DNA of 64,000 nt from Dictyophora rubrovolvata. Lineage: Eukaryota; Basidiomycota; Agaricomycetes; Phallales; Phallaceae. A program made the position numbers and the translations under genes. The notes beneath the pieces are model-generated. The model saw nothing but the letters and a program-made list of their open reading frames with translations. It ran no database searches and was not told where the DNA came from. The stretch lies in the NCBI GenBank assembly GCA_029959195.1, contig CP114120.1:2723501-2787500 (forward strand), read 5' to 3'. Shown here piece by piece: positions 50,565-61,577 of the stretch; position 1 is the stretch's first letter, and every line of letters starts with the position of its first letter.

Positions 50565-51254
50565 GTATGAGTACGATTCCATGAAAGTCGACATCGTGAC
50601 ATGTAAAATCGTCCTGTACTGTTTTCGTATTTGGGATGTAATTGTAGTTCCGGGTAATGCGAGAGGGATGCATTTAAATTATTAAGTTGTTGTGAAACCC
50701 GGATAGAAAAACTTATCGGGTGTACAGAATCGTCGTCGACAAAAAGGGACCGTCTGACTCGGACAGTGAGCACTAGTGAGTTGCCTCTGTGATTCTGTGT
50801 TAAAATAACGCAGGAGAAGTGATATGAAGTTTGGTCCCATCCAAACAAGATATATCACATAGCATGCATAGTCAATGACACCATCGATGTACAGCCGAAA
50901 ACAGCGCTCAAACCTCGGGATCTTCCGGTCGTTTTCAAGTTCGTCAACGTGTAACGATTCATTACAACTGCTTCTAGAGCTCCTAAGCAACACGTGGAAA
51001 TATTTTAGGGTCTTCTTTACCAGGTGTGGAGCCTTACTTTGGTTTATTGAGCATCAACTACAATATTTCCTTACCAGGAACCGTGGTCAGCCGACTCTCA
51101 CTTGCATATGCTCGTGTAAATGGAACACAAGAAAGCGCCACCCGCAACATTCCCCTATTTAATTGTCGCACTAATAGTCTCGTGTCTTGTCTTCTTTGCA
51201 CGTTGAAGAAACCATTCCGACTTATTGACTCGTCCGTCTTCGGCGACCAGATGG
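50565..51254. other. Intergenic, no gene seen
   Basis: Between two plus-strand genes. It carries the promoter of the alpha-galactosidase gene. Open frames here are shadows. Confidence 0.5.
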
Positions 51255-51263
51255 TATATATAT
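51255..51263 (+). promoter_or_regulatory. TATA-like element of alpha-galactosidase gene
   Basis: TATATATAT, 31 bp upstream of the ATG at 51294. The distance is short, so it is a tentative call. Confidence 0.4.
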
Positions 51264-51293
51264 GTTATAAATTGATTTCAGGATCCACACACA

Positions 51294-53208
51294 ATGGCCA
51301 ATCTTCACAAGCGTCTCGCCTTTTTAACTACTTTCCTGTCTCGCCTCGCCTCAATCATAGCGTTGGACAATGGTCTGGCGATAACGCCTCAAATGGGTTG
51401 GAATACCTGGAATCATTTCGGATGCTCTATAAACGAAGACCTCATTCTGAGTGCCGCGCAGTCCGTCGTCACTAACGCGTTGAATAAACTGGGTTATGGA
51501 TGTAATGTCAGATCCCCGTGCTTCGTGTTTAGTTCCTGATCCACATCTGCACAGATATCATTATGGATGATTGTCAGTCTTCTCTCGATAAGCGGCAGAG
51601 AAAAACGGTAAATCGTTTTCGTTTGTTTAGGTTGGCAAGCACCTGCTCGTGACCCTACGACAAATGCGCCTCTTCCCGACCCGCAGAAATTTCCAAGCGG
51701 TATCAAATATCTGACAGACAAAATACACGATATGGGTCTCAAGGTAAATAGGCTTCAGGTCGAGTTTTGAGGTAAAATACACTGTTCTATTCTAGTTTGG
51801 CCTGTACAGTGATGCTGGTCTGTACACCTGTGGAGGCCGTTTCGGATCATTAGGCTTTGAAGACATTGATGCACAAACATATGCCTCTTGGGGTGTCGAT
51901 TACTTAAGTACTATAACCCCTCCGACTTTTTTTTTTTGAAAACGGACGAGTAACCATAACCTAGAATACGATAATTGTTACAACGAAGGTCGAGCCGGAA
52001 CACCACACATCTCTTTCGAGCGGTATAACAACATGTCTCAGGCCCTTAATGCTACAGGACGTCCTATTCTGTATTCAATGTGTAATTGGGGTGAAGATGG
52101 GCCTTGGAATTTTGCAGTGGTACTTGCTTCATCCTGTCGTCCCTCCTCAATTATGCTCAGTCAAGATCGGTAGACTATAGCCAATAGCTGGCGTATCTCT
52201 GGGGACATATATGATGTAAGAGATTTTTTGGATCTTTAGCGTCGTTTGGGTCACCTCAACTACAATTTCAACTCAACAGAATTTTGATCGGTATGACGAC
52301 CGTTGTCCTTGCGCAAATGTGATTGATTGTAAACTCCCGGGATTTCGTGAGTGCCTTGTGATCGATATCCTTCAATATTTGACATGTACCATTTCAGATT
52401 GTGCAATGGCCCGTATCATCGACTTCGCAGCGCCAGTAGGTCAAAAAGCCGGTCCTGGGCACTGGAATGATCTTGATATGCTTGAGGTCGGAAATGGGGG
52501 CATGAATTACGACGAATACGGTGAATATTTTCTGTCTTATACTAATATGGTTAGGCATGCATGGCCTTATAGTAATCTGTGCAGTGACTCACTTTTCGAT
52601 GTGGGCACTACTAAAAAGTCCCCTCATACTGGGAAATGATGTTACAAACATGGTTAGCTTCTCAACCGGATCTTTCAAAATGAACTTAATATAGCATAAT
52701 CTGGATCAGACTAACGAAACCTTCACTATTATTACAAATGATGCGGTTATCGCTGTAAACCAGGACTCAGCAGGATCTCCTGCTAATCGCATTTGGAAAC
52801 GAACTGTCAGCGAAGGAGGCGATTTATCCCTTTGGCAAGGAAGCCTCGCGAATAAGTAAAAACTCATACTTTGATTAATTCGGCTTAATTAACGCCTATT
52901 TTTTCATTTAGCCAATTCGTTATTGCACTGCTGAATACGAGTCCGGGCACACAAAAGCTTGATGTTTTAATGAGTGATGCATTTATTGATCAAGTTCGTT
53001 ACTCTTGGTTTCGGGCCTTCATAAATTGATTTATGTTAAACAGGGTCCTGCGTATCAAGCTCAGAAGTATGAGTTGTTCGATTTATGGCAAAGGGATAAT
53101 TCTGGGAACTGGGGAAATAGCATTGGGATCGTGCAAGGACAAATTACAAATGTTGAGATAGGTCCTCATCAGACACTAGTGTGGAAAGCTATTCCAATCA
53201 GCAGTTAG
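51294..53208 (+). CDS. GH27 alpha-galactosidase, secreted
   Basis: Hydrolyses terminal alpha-1,6-galactose from galactomannan and raffinose-type sugars. The ATG at 51294 gives a signal sequence ([20 protein letters not shown]), then [20 protein letters not shown], the family start. YGYIIMDDCWQAPARD follows, then [38 protein letters not shown] (the nucleophile Asp in KYDNC), [49 protein letters not shown] (acid/base Asp), [40 protein letters not shown], and a C-terminal beta-sandwich ending [10 protein letters not shown]. There are about ten exons. Active-site residues and length are normal. No accessory carbohydrate-binding module is present. Confidence 0.92.
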
Positions 53209-53855
53209 TATTAAATATTACTTAATCTATGTATTATATATTTTGTTGATACTTGCTTATCTATTAAACTATGAAATCTTCGAGCTTTGTCAGGTGTAAC
53301 GGTGATGACTACAAAAAATTCCCCCACCACGCCACACAGCGAGAATGACATGTTAGGACGAACGTGCATCAGTTTCTCTCTCCAAAACTTGATTTCTCCA
53401 AACTTTTGCACCCTTTAGCTCAGGCTTTACATCTCTGAAGCCTGATGAAATCATGGCTCTCCACCATACGAAGCATAGCCAGGCTTACTTCAATGAACTG
53501 GACGCGGAACAATCTTGCAGGTGTCTCTCAAAGAGTGCATCACCCTTCAAGCCGCTTTTAAATGTAATGGCGGGGATGAATATGAATACAATGATTGACC
53601 AAATCTCATGTGTCTCAATATTACCTCGAATGTCATCTATTTCGAGGGACGTTTAGTACTGATGGTGCCAAGCCCTAGATGATGGCTTATCGATATATTA
53701 TTACGGTTTCGTACCCCTGAACTAACAACATGGAATAGGGCGGATCTTGTAATTTACTAGTTGTTGTGTTAACAGACTTGAGTAGTAGTCGATAAAATTG
53801 ACACTAGCCATTGGTAATATGGTGATTCGTTGCGGAATGAGTGAGAAAAAAAAAT
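53209..53855. other. Intergenic, no gene seen
   Basis: The 3' flank of the alpha-galactosidase gene up to the tRNA-Val gene. One short frame (53453-53656) has no support. Confidence 0.5.
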
Positions 53856-53928
53856 TGATCCGGGCCGGACTTGAACCGACGACCTTCTGCGTGTTAAGCA
53901 GACGTTCCACCGACTGAACTACCGAACC
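53856..53928 (-). tRNA. tRNA-Val(AAC)
   Basis: A 73-nt cloverleaf on the minus strand. The acceptor GGTTCGG pairs with CCGGATC (two G-U pairs), with discriminator A. The D-stem is GTTC/GAAC. The anticodon arm is TCTGC-TTAACAC-GCAGA, giving anticodon AAC. The T-arm is GTCGG-TTCAAGT-CCGGC. No intron. The A- and B-box promoters are internal. An oligo-T terminator follows: the plus strand has A-rich sequence just left of 53856. Confidence 0.95.
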
Positions 53929-54109
53929 ACGATGTCGAGGAAATTGTGGAAAATCTTGAGCGTAATCAGGTACGTTTGATACCAGATACCCGAGATTCAG
54001 GCCGAAAATCCGGTTAAATTCACATGAGTAAAATATAATTTCATTATTTTTGCAAGCACTCCGCTCGCAAAGATAAGAATGTGTTTGTTGCTTACCTTGC
54101 AAAAACAAT

Positions 54110-54181
54110 TAGCAACTCCAGGTTTCGATCCTGGGACTTCGGGGTTATGGGCCCCGCGCGCTTCCGCTGCGCCAAGTTGCT
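54110..54181 (-). tRNA. Initiator tRNA-Met(CAT)
   Basis: A 72-nt cloverleaf on the minus strand. The acceptor AGCAACT pairs with AGTTGCT, giving the A1-U72 pair of eukaryotic initiators. The D-arm is GCGC-AGCGGAA-GCGC. The anticodon arm CGGGG-CCCATAA-CCCCG has a run of G-C pairs and anticodon CAT. The T-loop is ATCGAAA, with A54 and A60 in place of the usual T54 and pyrimidine. These features mark the initiator rather than the elongator tRNA-Met. No intron. Confidence 0.95.
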
Positions 54182-54261
54182 TCGAAATGTTTGGTATTAA
54201 TTACATGGCGTAACGAGGGTATAGGCTTGACGCGATACAATAATTTATGACATTTCTATGA

Positions 54262-57200
54262 CTAGGACTCATCAGGTGGTCCTTGCGTAACAACGACATA
54301 TCCTTCATCACCAATAGACGTCCCCTCATCACTCGCCAATACGTCACTTGCTCTTAATTCCGCGATAAGATACCTACTAAGGCCCAGTCCATCTTTGGGG
54401 ATCCATATGCACGGCTGTTCCTCGTATGTTGACGGATGCTGAAAACCTTTATCGTCAAAATCCGCATCATCTCCCGATGAATCGGTGTCTTCATTCCGAT
54501 CGCTTTTCCTGTATACTAATTTGGGTGATGCTTTGGAAAGCTTGGATCTTGTGGAGGTGTCAGACGTTCTCGAGTTGACTGGACGGAAATCTTTATTTGG
54601 AGATCCTGACGTGCTGACGGCTTCTTTCACCGCGTCTTTAACCTCAGCTGTAGCCGTTTCCAAGACTTTAGCGGTTTTCTTCGCCAGCATATGTAGTTCT
54701 TTCAATTGCAAGTTATCAATCAGTCAGTCAAATCCGCAATCGACAAATTGAGCTCACGTTTCCGGTCGAACAGGTCAATATCCTCCAAAACATGATCTTT
54801 CCCTTTCACTTTTATTCGATGTCGCCAACGCCGTTCCATTTTAGCGTGGACTCTCTTCATTGCTAGCGTCATAGGGAGGTAGTGAATAAGGGCTATTGGT
54901 AGCCAGTTATGAGTAAGATAAGTTCTCGTAAAAAAACTTCGTAACGTACGTTGGAACGATCTTCGGAAAAATATCTGTGTCATAAGCGTTATCACCATTA
55001 GAATCAGCATAAATATCCCTTGAACAATGAATGTATGACTAGAGGAGGAGCCTTTAAGGAAAAATAAAGCCGTAAGACAGAATTGTTCGATGTATAAACC
55101 GGCGACTATGCCGTCGTTAGTAAAAACGGATAACTATTGTAAACGTCGACATAGCACGAACAAAGGAATTGCATGGCCAGAGGATACTACGTTGATAAAT
55201 ACATGCTATTGGCAAAGGTCTTACAGGTTCACTTACATACAAGCCTCCTGTTTCGTGTTCTGGCGGTTGATCAAAGACCCAAGTTAATACTATTGTGAAG
55301 ATGAGAAAGAGGCAAAAGACACTTTGAACAGAAAAGAAAACGTACAAAACTTCCAAACAAAATAGTACAATGTAAACGCCAATGTTGCCAGTCCATTGAT
55401 GATAGGCGACAGGACACTGTACGCGAATCCAATCGTAGCGAGTAGGGACATCTGAGGCATGACTACCCCAAAGTCCGTCTTAAAAGACGTTCAATATTTT
55501 TTTGCGGCTTATACAAATCGGAAAGAGATGACTCAACGGATGGCATTTTAAATGTGACGGCACATATCTGCCGCGGCGTTTGTCCCGTAAACCATTTCTT
55601 GAAATAGTATAATGATAAGTCGACCAGTTGCAGTAACGCACTTCCAGCTCCAGTTAAACCCTGAGAAACTGAATCTTGTGAAAAATGATGAATTCTCCTT
55701 AATAGTGATATTTACCAGTCCAAGTCAAAAAGAATACGCTTGCATCTGGTAAATGCGAAGCTAGCTCTGAAACTGTTAAGGTCGGATTATTGATGATCTG
55801 TTGAAAGCTTAAGATATCCAGAACGATACACTTCACCATAATCATACCTCGCTGGCCGTAGCAGTCAAACCCGAACTGATTGTTACAATAAGGAAACCGT
55901 GTCTACAAACACATAAGAATATGAATATGGAAAGAGGCATCCCCTTCTTACATTACCAGGAACATAAAATAGCGTTTGTAAACGCTTATGGACAGCAGCG
56001 AATACAGCGGTATATTTTCATACCAGGCCAGAGCTTGATTCCATTACGGATAAATTACTACCATTTAACAATAATCTTACCTCTCAAAATCCAAGGCAAA
56101 ATCGCAAAAGAAATCGTTAATAGGATGGGTGGGAAGACCCCTTGGATTATACCAGGAATGGGTGCGTGCGCTTCACACACCCAAGCGAGCCATCTAAAAA
56201 CTTGGTTGCATCTAAATATAATCAAAAACACATAACGTACACACCTGATATGAGTGCAAAGTTGGCTAACATTGCTCAACAAACCGACAAAGGTGGTGGG
56301 GAAGAACCAAACGATGACTATTCCTATGTTCAGGAGCCACGAAGTTAGATACCGGAAACGAGTAGTATATACTCCGTCCTGTTAGACTGTTAGTAAAAAA
56401 ACTGCTGATGATCCCACACGAAAAAACTTGACATCGATGTTAGCCCAAACAACGTCTTTCGGCATTATTTGTAACCATTTTTGCGTCATTTTCAAAGGCT
56501 TCAAACGGCGTCAAAATGCAGCTTTATACGCAATGCTGTTGCTTACAGTGTGATGAGCGACACACTGCCCTAGAACATGGGCACCCATTTGGAGATTGCA
56601 CTGTATGAATGCACTTCCAAGTGGCTTATCATCCCGTACTTGACGTCGAAGAAAATCAATATTATTGTTGTGTTGGGCAATTTCATCCTGATGAATGATG
56701 TGTGCAAGGTAAAAGCATACGGAAGATAGCGCTGACCTTGAGTGTGTGAAATTTGTCCAGTCTGACGCCCCATAATCCAAACAAACCTCGGCGTTCAGAG
56801 GGCCTCTTGGAAGGCGGTACAAGCTCGTTTAGAAGACTTTTCTGAGATGCATACTGCGAGTCGGTGCTATCGCTTTGCTCAAGATCCGTGGAGATGTGGG
56901 ATTTGGATGATAGAATGTTTGGAATCATTCCCGATAAAGATACTGGTGCACCCGGCAAGGAGTCAGCCCGGACTTGCTGCGGCCTGGAGAGGGGGGAAGT
57001 TTCAGGAAAAGCCAAGACGTGCTCATTTTCACGACGCTCGGCTAACTCTTTGGCGAAGATCTTTTCACGTCGCGCGTTTTCCAGGACTGCCAGACGGATG
57101 ATTTTCGAAGCGGCTTCCTCCAAATCCTTGCATGCTTTCAATCGCGCGAAATAAGCAGTGTTCAATTCCTGAATTGATAATAAGCGGATAAAATAAGGAA

Positions 57201-58114
57201 CAGGACAAAATACCCTCACTTTTGTATCGCGATATATCCAAATGTTCTGAATACCGCCTGGTATAAAGGCACCCCAAATTCTGAGAGATTTCTCCGTGCA
57301 CATATCGTGTGGTATCGACGTGAGGAGCACCGTGCGAGCTTGGGGACAATGGGAGTGAGCTCTTGAGGAGAGGTAGGCCTGCCTCATTTCAAGGAAATGA
57401 AAGTACTCCAAACGAATCAAGTAAAGAACGAAAACTGTAAAACTTTCAATTTAAACAAATCCACACGACTAATATTGAAACTTACACGTCAATAAATAAA
57501 CGATGACTATGTGCGCAGCGTATCTTCTAGTTTCGCTGTTCGGGATGCTGATTGACAATTGAAGAGCAAACTTTGAGAGACGACGCAATTAACTTACTTT
57601 CCCCAGCTGAGTTTATTTAGACCTTCAGCTTGAGAATTAATATTCGCGGCATCGACAGGAAGTATTATGCTCCATGTAACAACGGTGAATGTACCGAAGA
57701 TGATAATCATAAGACGCAGAAATCGCAGAAATAAATACGAGTCAAGGCCATTTTTGTTGATCTAGAAAAAACGATACCGTCTGATTCCGGGAATTCGTTG
57801 AGGAAAAAAGGACATACGATATCTCTTGACGATGTGAATGCGACAGACAGAATCCATTTCCAAGGCCCGGGTGGTAGCTCCTCCGCACGTTTCCTAGATT
57901 TATACTTAGCTACGTAAACACGTTAGAAATAAACAAAACCATGTTACTCCTGTGGAGGCAAATATGTTCGTGGTGTATAAACCCGGCTTAGATTGTCCTT
58001 CAGATATGAAAAGGCGACGACTTCAATTCCTAAGAGAACGGCGTTGGTGATGAGAGAAGTTACGAATGTTTGAGTAGTCTTGCTAGTGGCGTTGACAGCG
58101 AGGACATCTGACAT
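54262..58114 (-). CDS. CSC1/OSCA-type (RSN1/DUF221) osmosensitive cation channel
   Basis: Multi-pass membrane protein of the CSC1/TMEM63 class, which gates cations on osmotic or mechanical stress. The ATG at 58114 gives MSDVLAVNATSKTTQTFVTS with TM0, then VYTPRTYLPP and GPWKWILSVAFTSSRDI. Next are INKNGLDSYLFLRFLRLMII, FTVVTWSIILPVDAANINSQ, and the RRM-like cytosolic loop (ARTVLLTSIPHDMCTEKSLR, GAFIPGGIQNIWIYRDTKVL, ACKDLEEAASKIIRLA). The pore-domain helices follow (WLAWVCEAHAPIPGIIQGVF with PPILLTISFAILPWILR). The C-terminus is long, polar and Ser-rich (STSGSPNKDFR, EDTDSSGDDADFDDKGF) and ends GPPDES at 54262. There are a dozen or more short exons. It could act upstream of the HOG1 response, but that is inference only. 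The closest yeast relatives are Csc1, Rsn1 and Phm7. Confidence 0.87.
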
Positions 58115-58479
58115 ATTATCGAAGAAAAGAATAACGAACGTCGTTCTATAAGCAAACAAAGGCTGGAAAGGGCTGGCAGACACATGGCGCGAAAGGGGTG
58201 GAAATAGGCCTCGTCGCGTTACGTGCACCGTGTCACATCACATGAACATGCTTGGACGGCGAATACAGGGTGTTTGAAACTCCTTAAACTTCTCCTAAAC
58301 CCTGAATCAGGAGCACCGCCCCTATTGTGCGAATTATATCGCAATGTTCAACAAACCGAAATGTAACGTGGATTTCTTACACATACTGATGAATTGTGTT
58401 CAAGGTTATGCAGCGTGGCAACCGTGAATTCGTCGCGATCATTCAAGTATCTTCTTGGTTTAGAATCTCAGAATCGCTC
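58115..58479. other. Intergenic, no gene seen
   Basis: Promoter side of the CSC1-like gene. No supported feature. Confidence 0.45.
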
Positions 58480-59715
58480 AATTCGACCGTTCATACCTTG
58501 GTAAACCCTAACGCATTGCCGGCGCCGGATGACCAGATGTGCATTGGCCCATGCAACGCATGCGGCGATGGAGGCCATTGACGCAGCAGCAGTACCATGC
58601 CAAAGTCACATTTTCCAAACGAGCTAGTGATTAATAACATGACTATTATCAAAGCCGCGACAATGGTGAATATTAGTTTGCTGTCGCAGTCTCAACTCTA
58701 CACCGACTCGGATAGGCCAGGGGCCTCTCTTCAACGTAATTAGTAGCATTGCACTGGTTTATGCGTACTCGGCAGTTAGGTCAACGTCGCGACAAACAAT
58801 ATGCAGCAACGATACCGATCTTGGTCTCAATACGTCGTCGTCGGCCCCATCGTTTTGCACCGATCTAACCTGCGGCGAGACATTTACCGGTTAAACCCGG
58901 TATGAAGCAAAATAAGAGCCTACGCGTTGTACCTCATTGTGTCAATTGCTTTTAGTAAAGGGCCCACTCTTCTTTGCACTTTGAACTCTTTCGCAGTAAG
59001 AATATTTCAACAATGTGATGTCGCAATTGTCTCGAAGATTACCAGTTATAGGACCTATGGGAAGGAAGAGTTGCCGTGAGTAGGATAGCTGGCGGTCCAG
59101 TTGCGTCAGATAATGAAAGTTGTTCAATGCGTCACTGACTAGTAACGTCGTTAGGATCGTTAGTGGGGAAATAAGAACGAACGGAGACTGTTGGAAACCG
59201 CCCAAAGAGATCATTAAGTCCTTCAGTGGAGGTATTCCAAACCTTCAAACCAAGGAACGCTCAGATAGCTAGCTCCCAGGTGTGACTCAGCGACAAGACG
59301 TACGTTGCTGGATTTGGGAACTGGCCGTTTTTCCTGACCGTTTCTCGTATCTGAGCATATGGGTTGTCCGGCCAGCGGCATAGCGCGTTCTGGGAGAACC
59401 ACAGGATCGAAAGAATGTGCATTGGGACCAGGGTTATTATAAGCTGATCATATTCGTCCAATTGCATTCAGCCCATGCTGTTTGATACACCCATACCTAG
59501 TGGCAGCAGATATGCGGCAGAAGAAGGACGTCCGTGGTTCAGAACATGTGTTCTTGTGGAGTGGAAATTCAGGTGGAGAGGTGTATAGGTAGTAGCAGTA
59601 GTCTCGGGCTGGATTATTCGCGTGCCGCGACGCGTCACGCAGTGCGTCCATGTAACTAAACGCTAATTGACGATTCACCGTCTCGATGAATTCCTCAAAT
59701 TCGTACTATGTGAAA
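58480..59715 (-). CDS. Unidentified multi-exon coding-like region, possible membrane protein
   Basis: I do not recognise this gene. On the minus strand a run of exon-like pieces has plausible splice ends. They are EFEEFIETVNRQLAFSYMDA with LRDASRHANNPARDYCYYLY (acceptor CATAG near 59709), then DEYDQLIITLVPMHILSILW and FSQNALCRWPDNPYAQIRET ending NPAT|GTACGT, SPFVLISPLTILTTLLVSDA with QLDRQLSYSRQLFLPIGPIT, and DSKLIFTIVAALIIVMLLIT with SSFGKCDFGM ending GFTK|GTATGA near 58497. Two or three segments are hydrophobic enough to span a membrane. No start, stop or family could be fixed. It may be a lineage-specific gene or a decaying one. Confidence 0.35.
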
Positions 59716-59779
59716 CAACAATTTACGTTAGGTAGGCTATCCCTCCATCTTGCATTCTCTCATTTAACTGTTTGTTAGA

Positions 59780-60582
59780 TGCCTGGAAATCCATAGTGCC
59801 CTTGAAGAAATACGAGATCTTTGCGTCCAAATCGAAGAAGAAGGCATCGATGAGAAGGAAAAGAATTTGGTCAAAGTCATCGCTGGTACCACTTTTTCAA
59901 GAGGAGGAGAAGTCGAAGAAGCGTTGGAGGTTTTAGGTGCTGCAGTTGAGAACCTCGACGGATGCGTTTTTGCTCTCACTCCTGTGCTTTCCTTACTCTT
60001 CCTCATTCTCAACCTCGACCTAATTTCATCGCAGTCTATCGTTGGTGGTACAGATTTATCTCTCAATCGCGTAGATCTAGCGAAGAAGGAATGTGATCGC
60101 GCTAGAAGATGGGTGGAAGATGACCTATTGCTGCAGCATACCGAAGCATCGATTGGCCTATTAACGTGCAAAGACTCATACACAAACCCTCATTCCTTTT
60201 ATATGGAGCAATTACACAACCCCTCCGTGTCTTCCTGTCATCTTCTCGTTTCACGCGGTACAACGCACCTTCTACGAGGCGAATTACCCGAAGCACAATC
60301 CAACTTTTCAGAAGCTCAAAACTTCAGTATGGCAAGATTGATGATGCGCTAACCGGTGCTAGGCTGCAGAACTGGCAGGTCAAAAGAAAGATGTTGGGCT
60401 CTTGTGGAGGTATGGTTTTTCTCGCATGCTATTATGTTATCATCCATGGTCCCTGATTATGAGTGTAGTCAACTATCGGAAACATATCCGGAACACCCCT
60501 GGTGAAGTCTTTTTTAGAAAAAAGTACTGAGTTTGATGCCTTTGCTAGCCAGTACAGTGTTCTTGTATTAGCAGTGGCTTAA
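59780..60582 (+). pseudogene. Degenerate coatomer epsilon subunit (SEC28/COPE) copy, 5'-truncated
   Basis: The plus strand retains the C-terminal two thirds of epsilon-COP, a TPR-type subunit of the COPI coat. Pieces in order: ALEEIRDLCVQIEEEGIDEK, VIAGTTFSRGGEVEEALEVL, then LNRVDLAKKECDRARRWVED, LLTCKDSYTNPHSFYMEQLH, SVSSCHLLVSRGTTHLLRGE, GKIDDALTGARLQNW, and SFLEKSTEFDAFASQYSV before a TAA at 60580-60582. At least three lesions are visible. There is a few-base loss in the segment YLS(I)NRVDL near 60060-60072, a frame change near 60330, and a 1-bp loss in the C-run near 60501-60505 (YPEHP / PLVKSFLEK). Introns persist, one with a lost donor near 59960, so it is a genomic duplicate rather than a retrocopy. 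The first roughly 110 residues are gone. Confidence 0.82.
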
Positions 60583-60698
60583 CATGCTATAGAAGCTTGT
60601 ACTATATTGTTATTAAAACTTTAGTCTACCTGTTGAATCTGTCTAAATGGGGATTGGGGTCTGCCTCAATGGCAATAACAACATGCCTAGTGATGGAT

Positions 60699-60755
60699 CC
60701 AGTTCGGTTCCAAACCGAGGAAACCGGTTTGATCCCGGTTTGGGAACCGAACTGG
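60699..60755. repeat. Inverted repeat with internal palindromes
   Basis: The left arm CCAGTTCGGTTCCAAACCG (60699-60717) pairs with the right arm CGGTTTGGGAACCGAACTGG (60736-60755), with one extra G. The loop contains the palindrome AAACCGGTTT (60721-60730). The same decamer recurs at 60778-60787 and 60789-60798, just outside. Confidence 0.85.
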
Positions 60756-60842
60756 AACTGGGATTGTCGAGAATACCAAACCGGTTTCAAACCGGTTTGA
60801 CTAGAGCCAATGTACTTAGTCTTTCGTAGAATCAAAATAGCT

Positions 60843-60862
60843 TCCGAACTGTACAGTTCGGA
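60843..60862. repeat. 20-bp perfect palindrome
   Basis: TCCGAACTGTACAGTTCGGA equals its own reverse complement. It shares the CGAACTG word with the inverted repeat at 60699-60755. Confidence 0.9.
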
Positions 60863-61056
60863 GGCAGATCACCCACACACATGTCAGTGTCCTTCCTTGT
60901 GCCTCAACATTCATCTGGAACTTGATGTCAGCTCGATCCCGCAAGCGTGTCGCCCCCACTGACCAATCCAAACCGTCCGGATCAACCGAAGAAGACGAAT
61001 CAGGTCTGTTCTGATTATACCCTAACTAATCATCACCTATAGTACCCACGCATCAT

Positions 61057-61105
61057 TATACTATTAGACCGTGTCACAGGAGATGTGACACGGTCTAGTA
61101 GTATA
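61057..61105. repeat. 22-bp hairpin with 5-nt loop
   Basis: The left arm 61057-61078 (TATACTATTAGACCGTGTCA...) and right arm 61084-61105 are reverse complements with one mismatch, separated by GGAGA. It may be a transposon end or a structured transcript. Confidence 0.88.
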
Positions 61106-61577
61106 GGAAACCTTTTAAATGTCTAACCTGCGAATATTTCTGAACACACTGATTGGAACTTCGCAGAATTTTGAGCAAAACTTCGTTTAGAAATTTTATT
61201 ATTATTTTACGCTGAAAACTATTAATTTTCATTAATAAATAAATAGTTTACTGAAAACGCATTGGCTCCCATAGAGCGCTCGACACCGCTCGTTGAACAT
61301 CGCGTCCGTCACATGACTTGTTGAATGCCCCAGCCACATCATCCACCCACCAACATCACTGCTGCTGTTGTCATTGTCGTCACCCACCACAGCGACGACA
61401 TTATACCCTTTTATATATTCATTTTCGACCGCTTTTTTTTGGCCACATCGTGCTAGACTCCAGCAAGAAGTCCCTAGTCAAGTGCTTGACTCCAAGCACA
61501 TCATCCTCACCCACCACCATCCCTGCCAGCATCATCATCATTTGGACTTCTTTCTTCTCTTATACTTCTCCCATGTC

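Larger units (their letters stand above)
60583..61577. other. Repeat- and palindrome-rich flank of the KDZ transposon
   Basis: No gene is seen. It contains three separate inverted-repeat structures (listed individually) and lies between the coatomer relic and the transposase. The left terminus of the transposon probably lies here but cannot be fixed. Confidence 0.5.
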
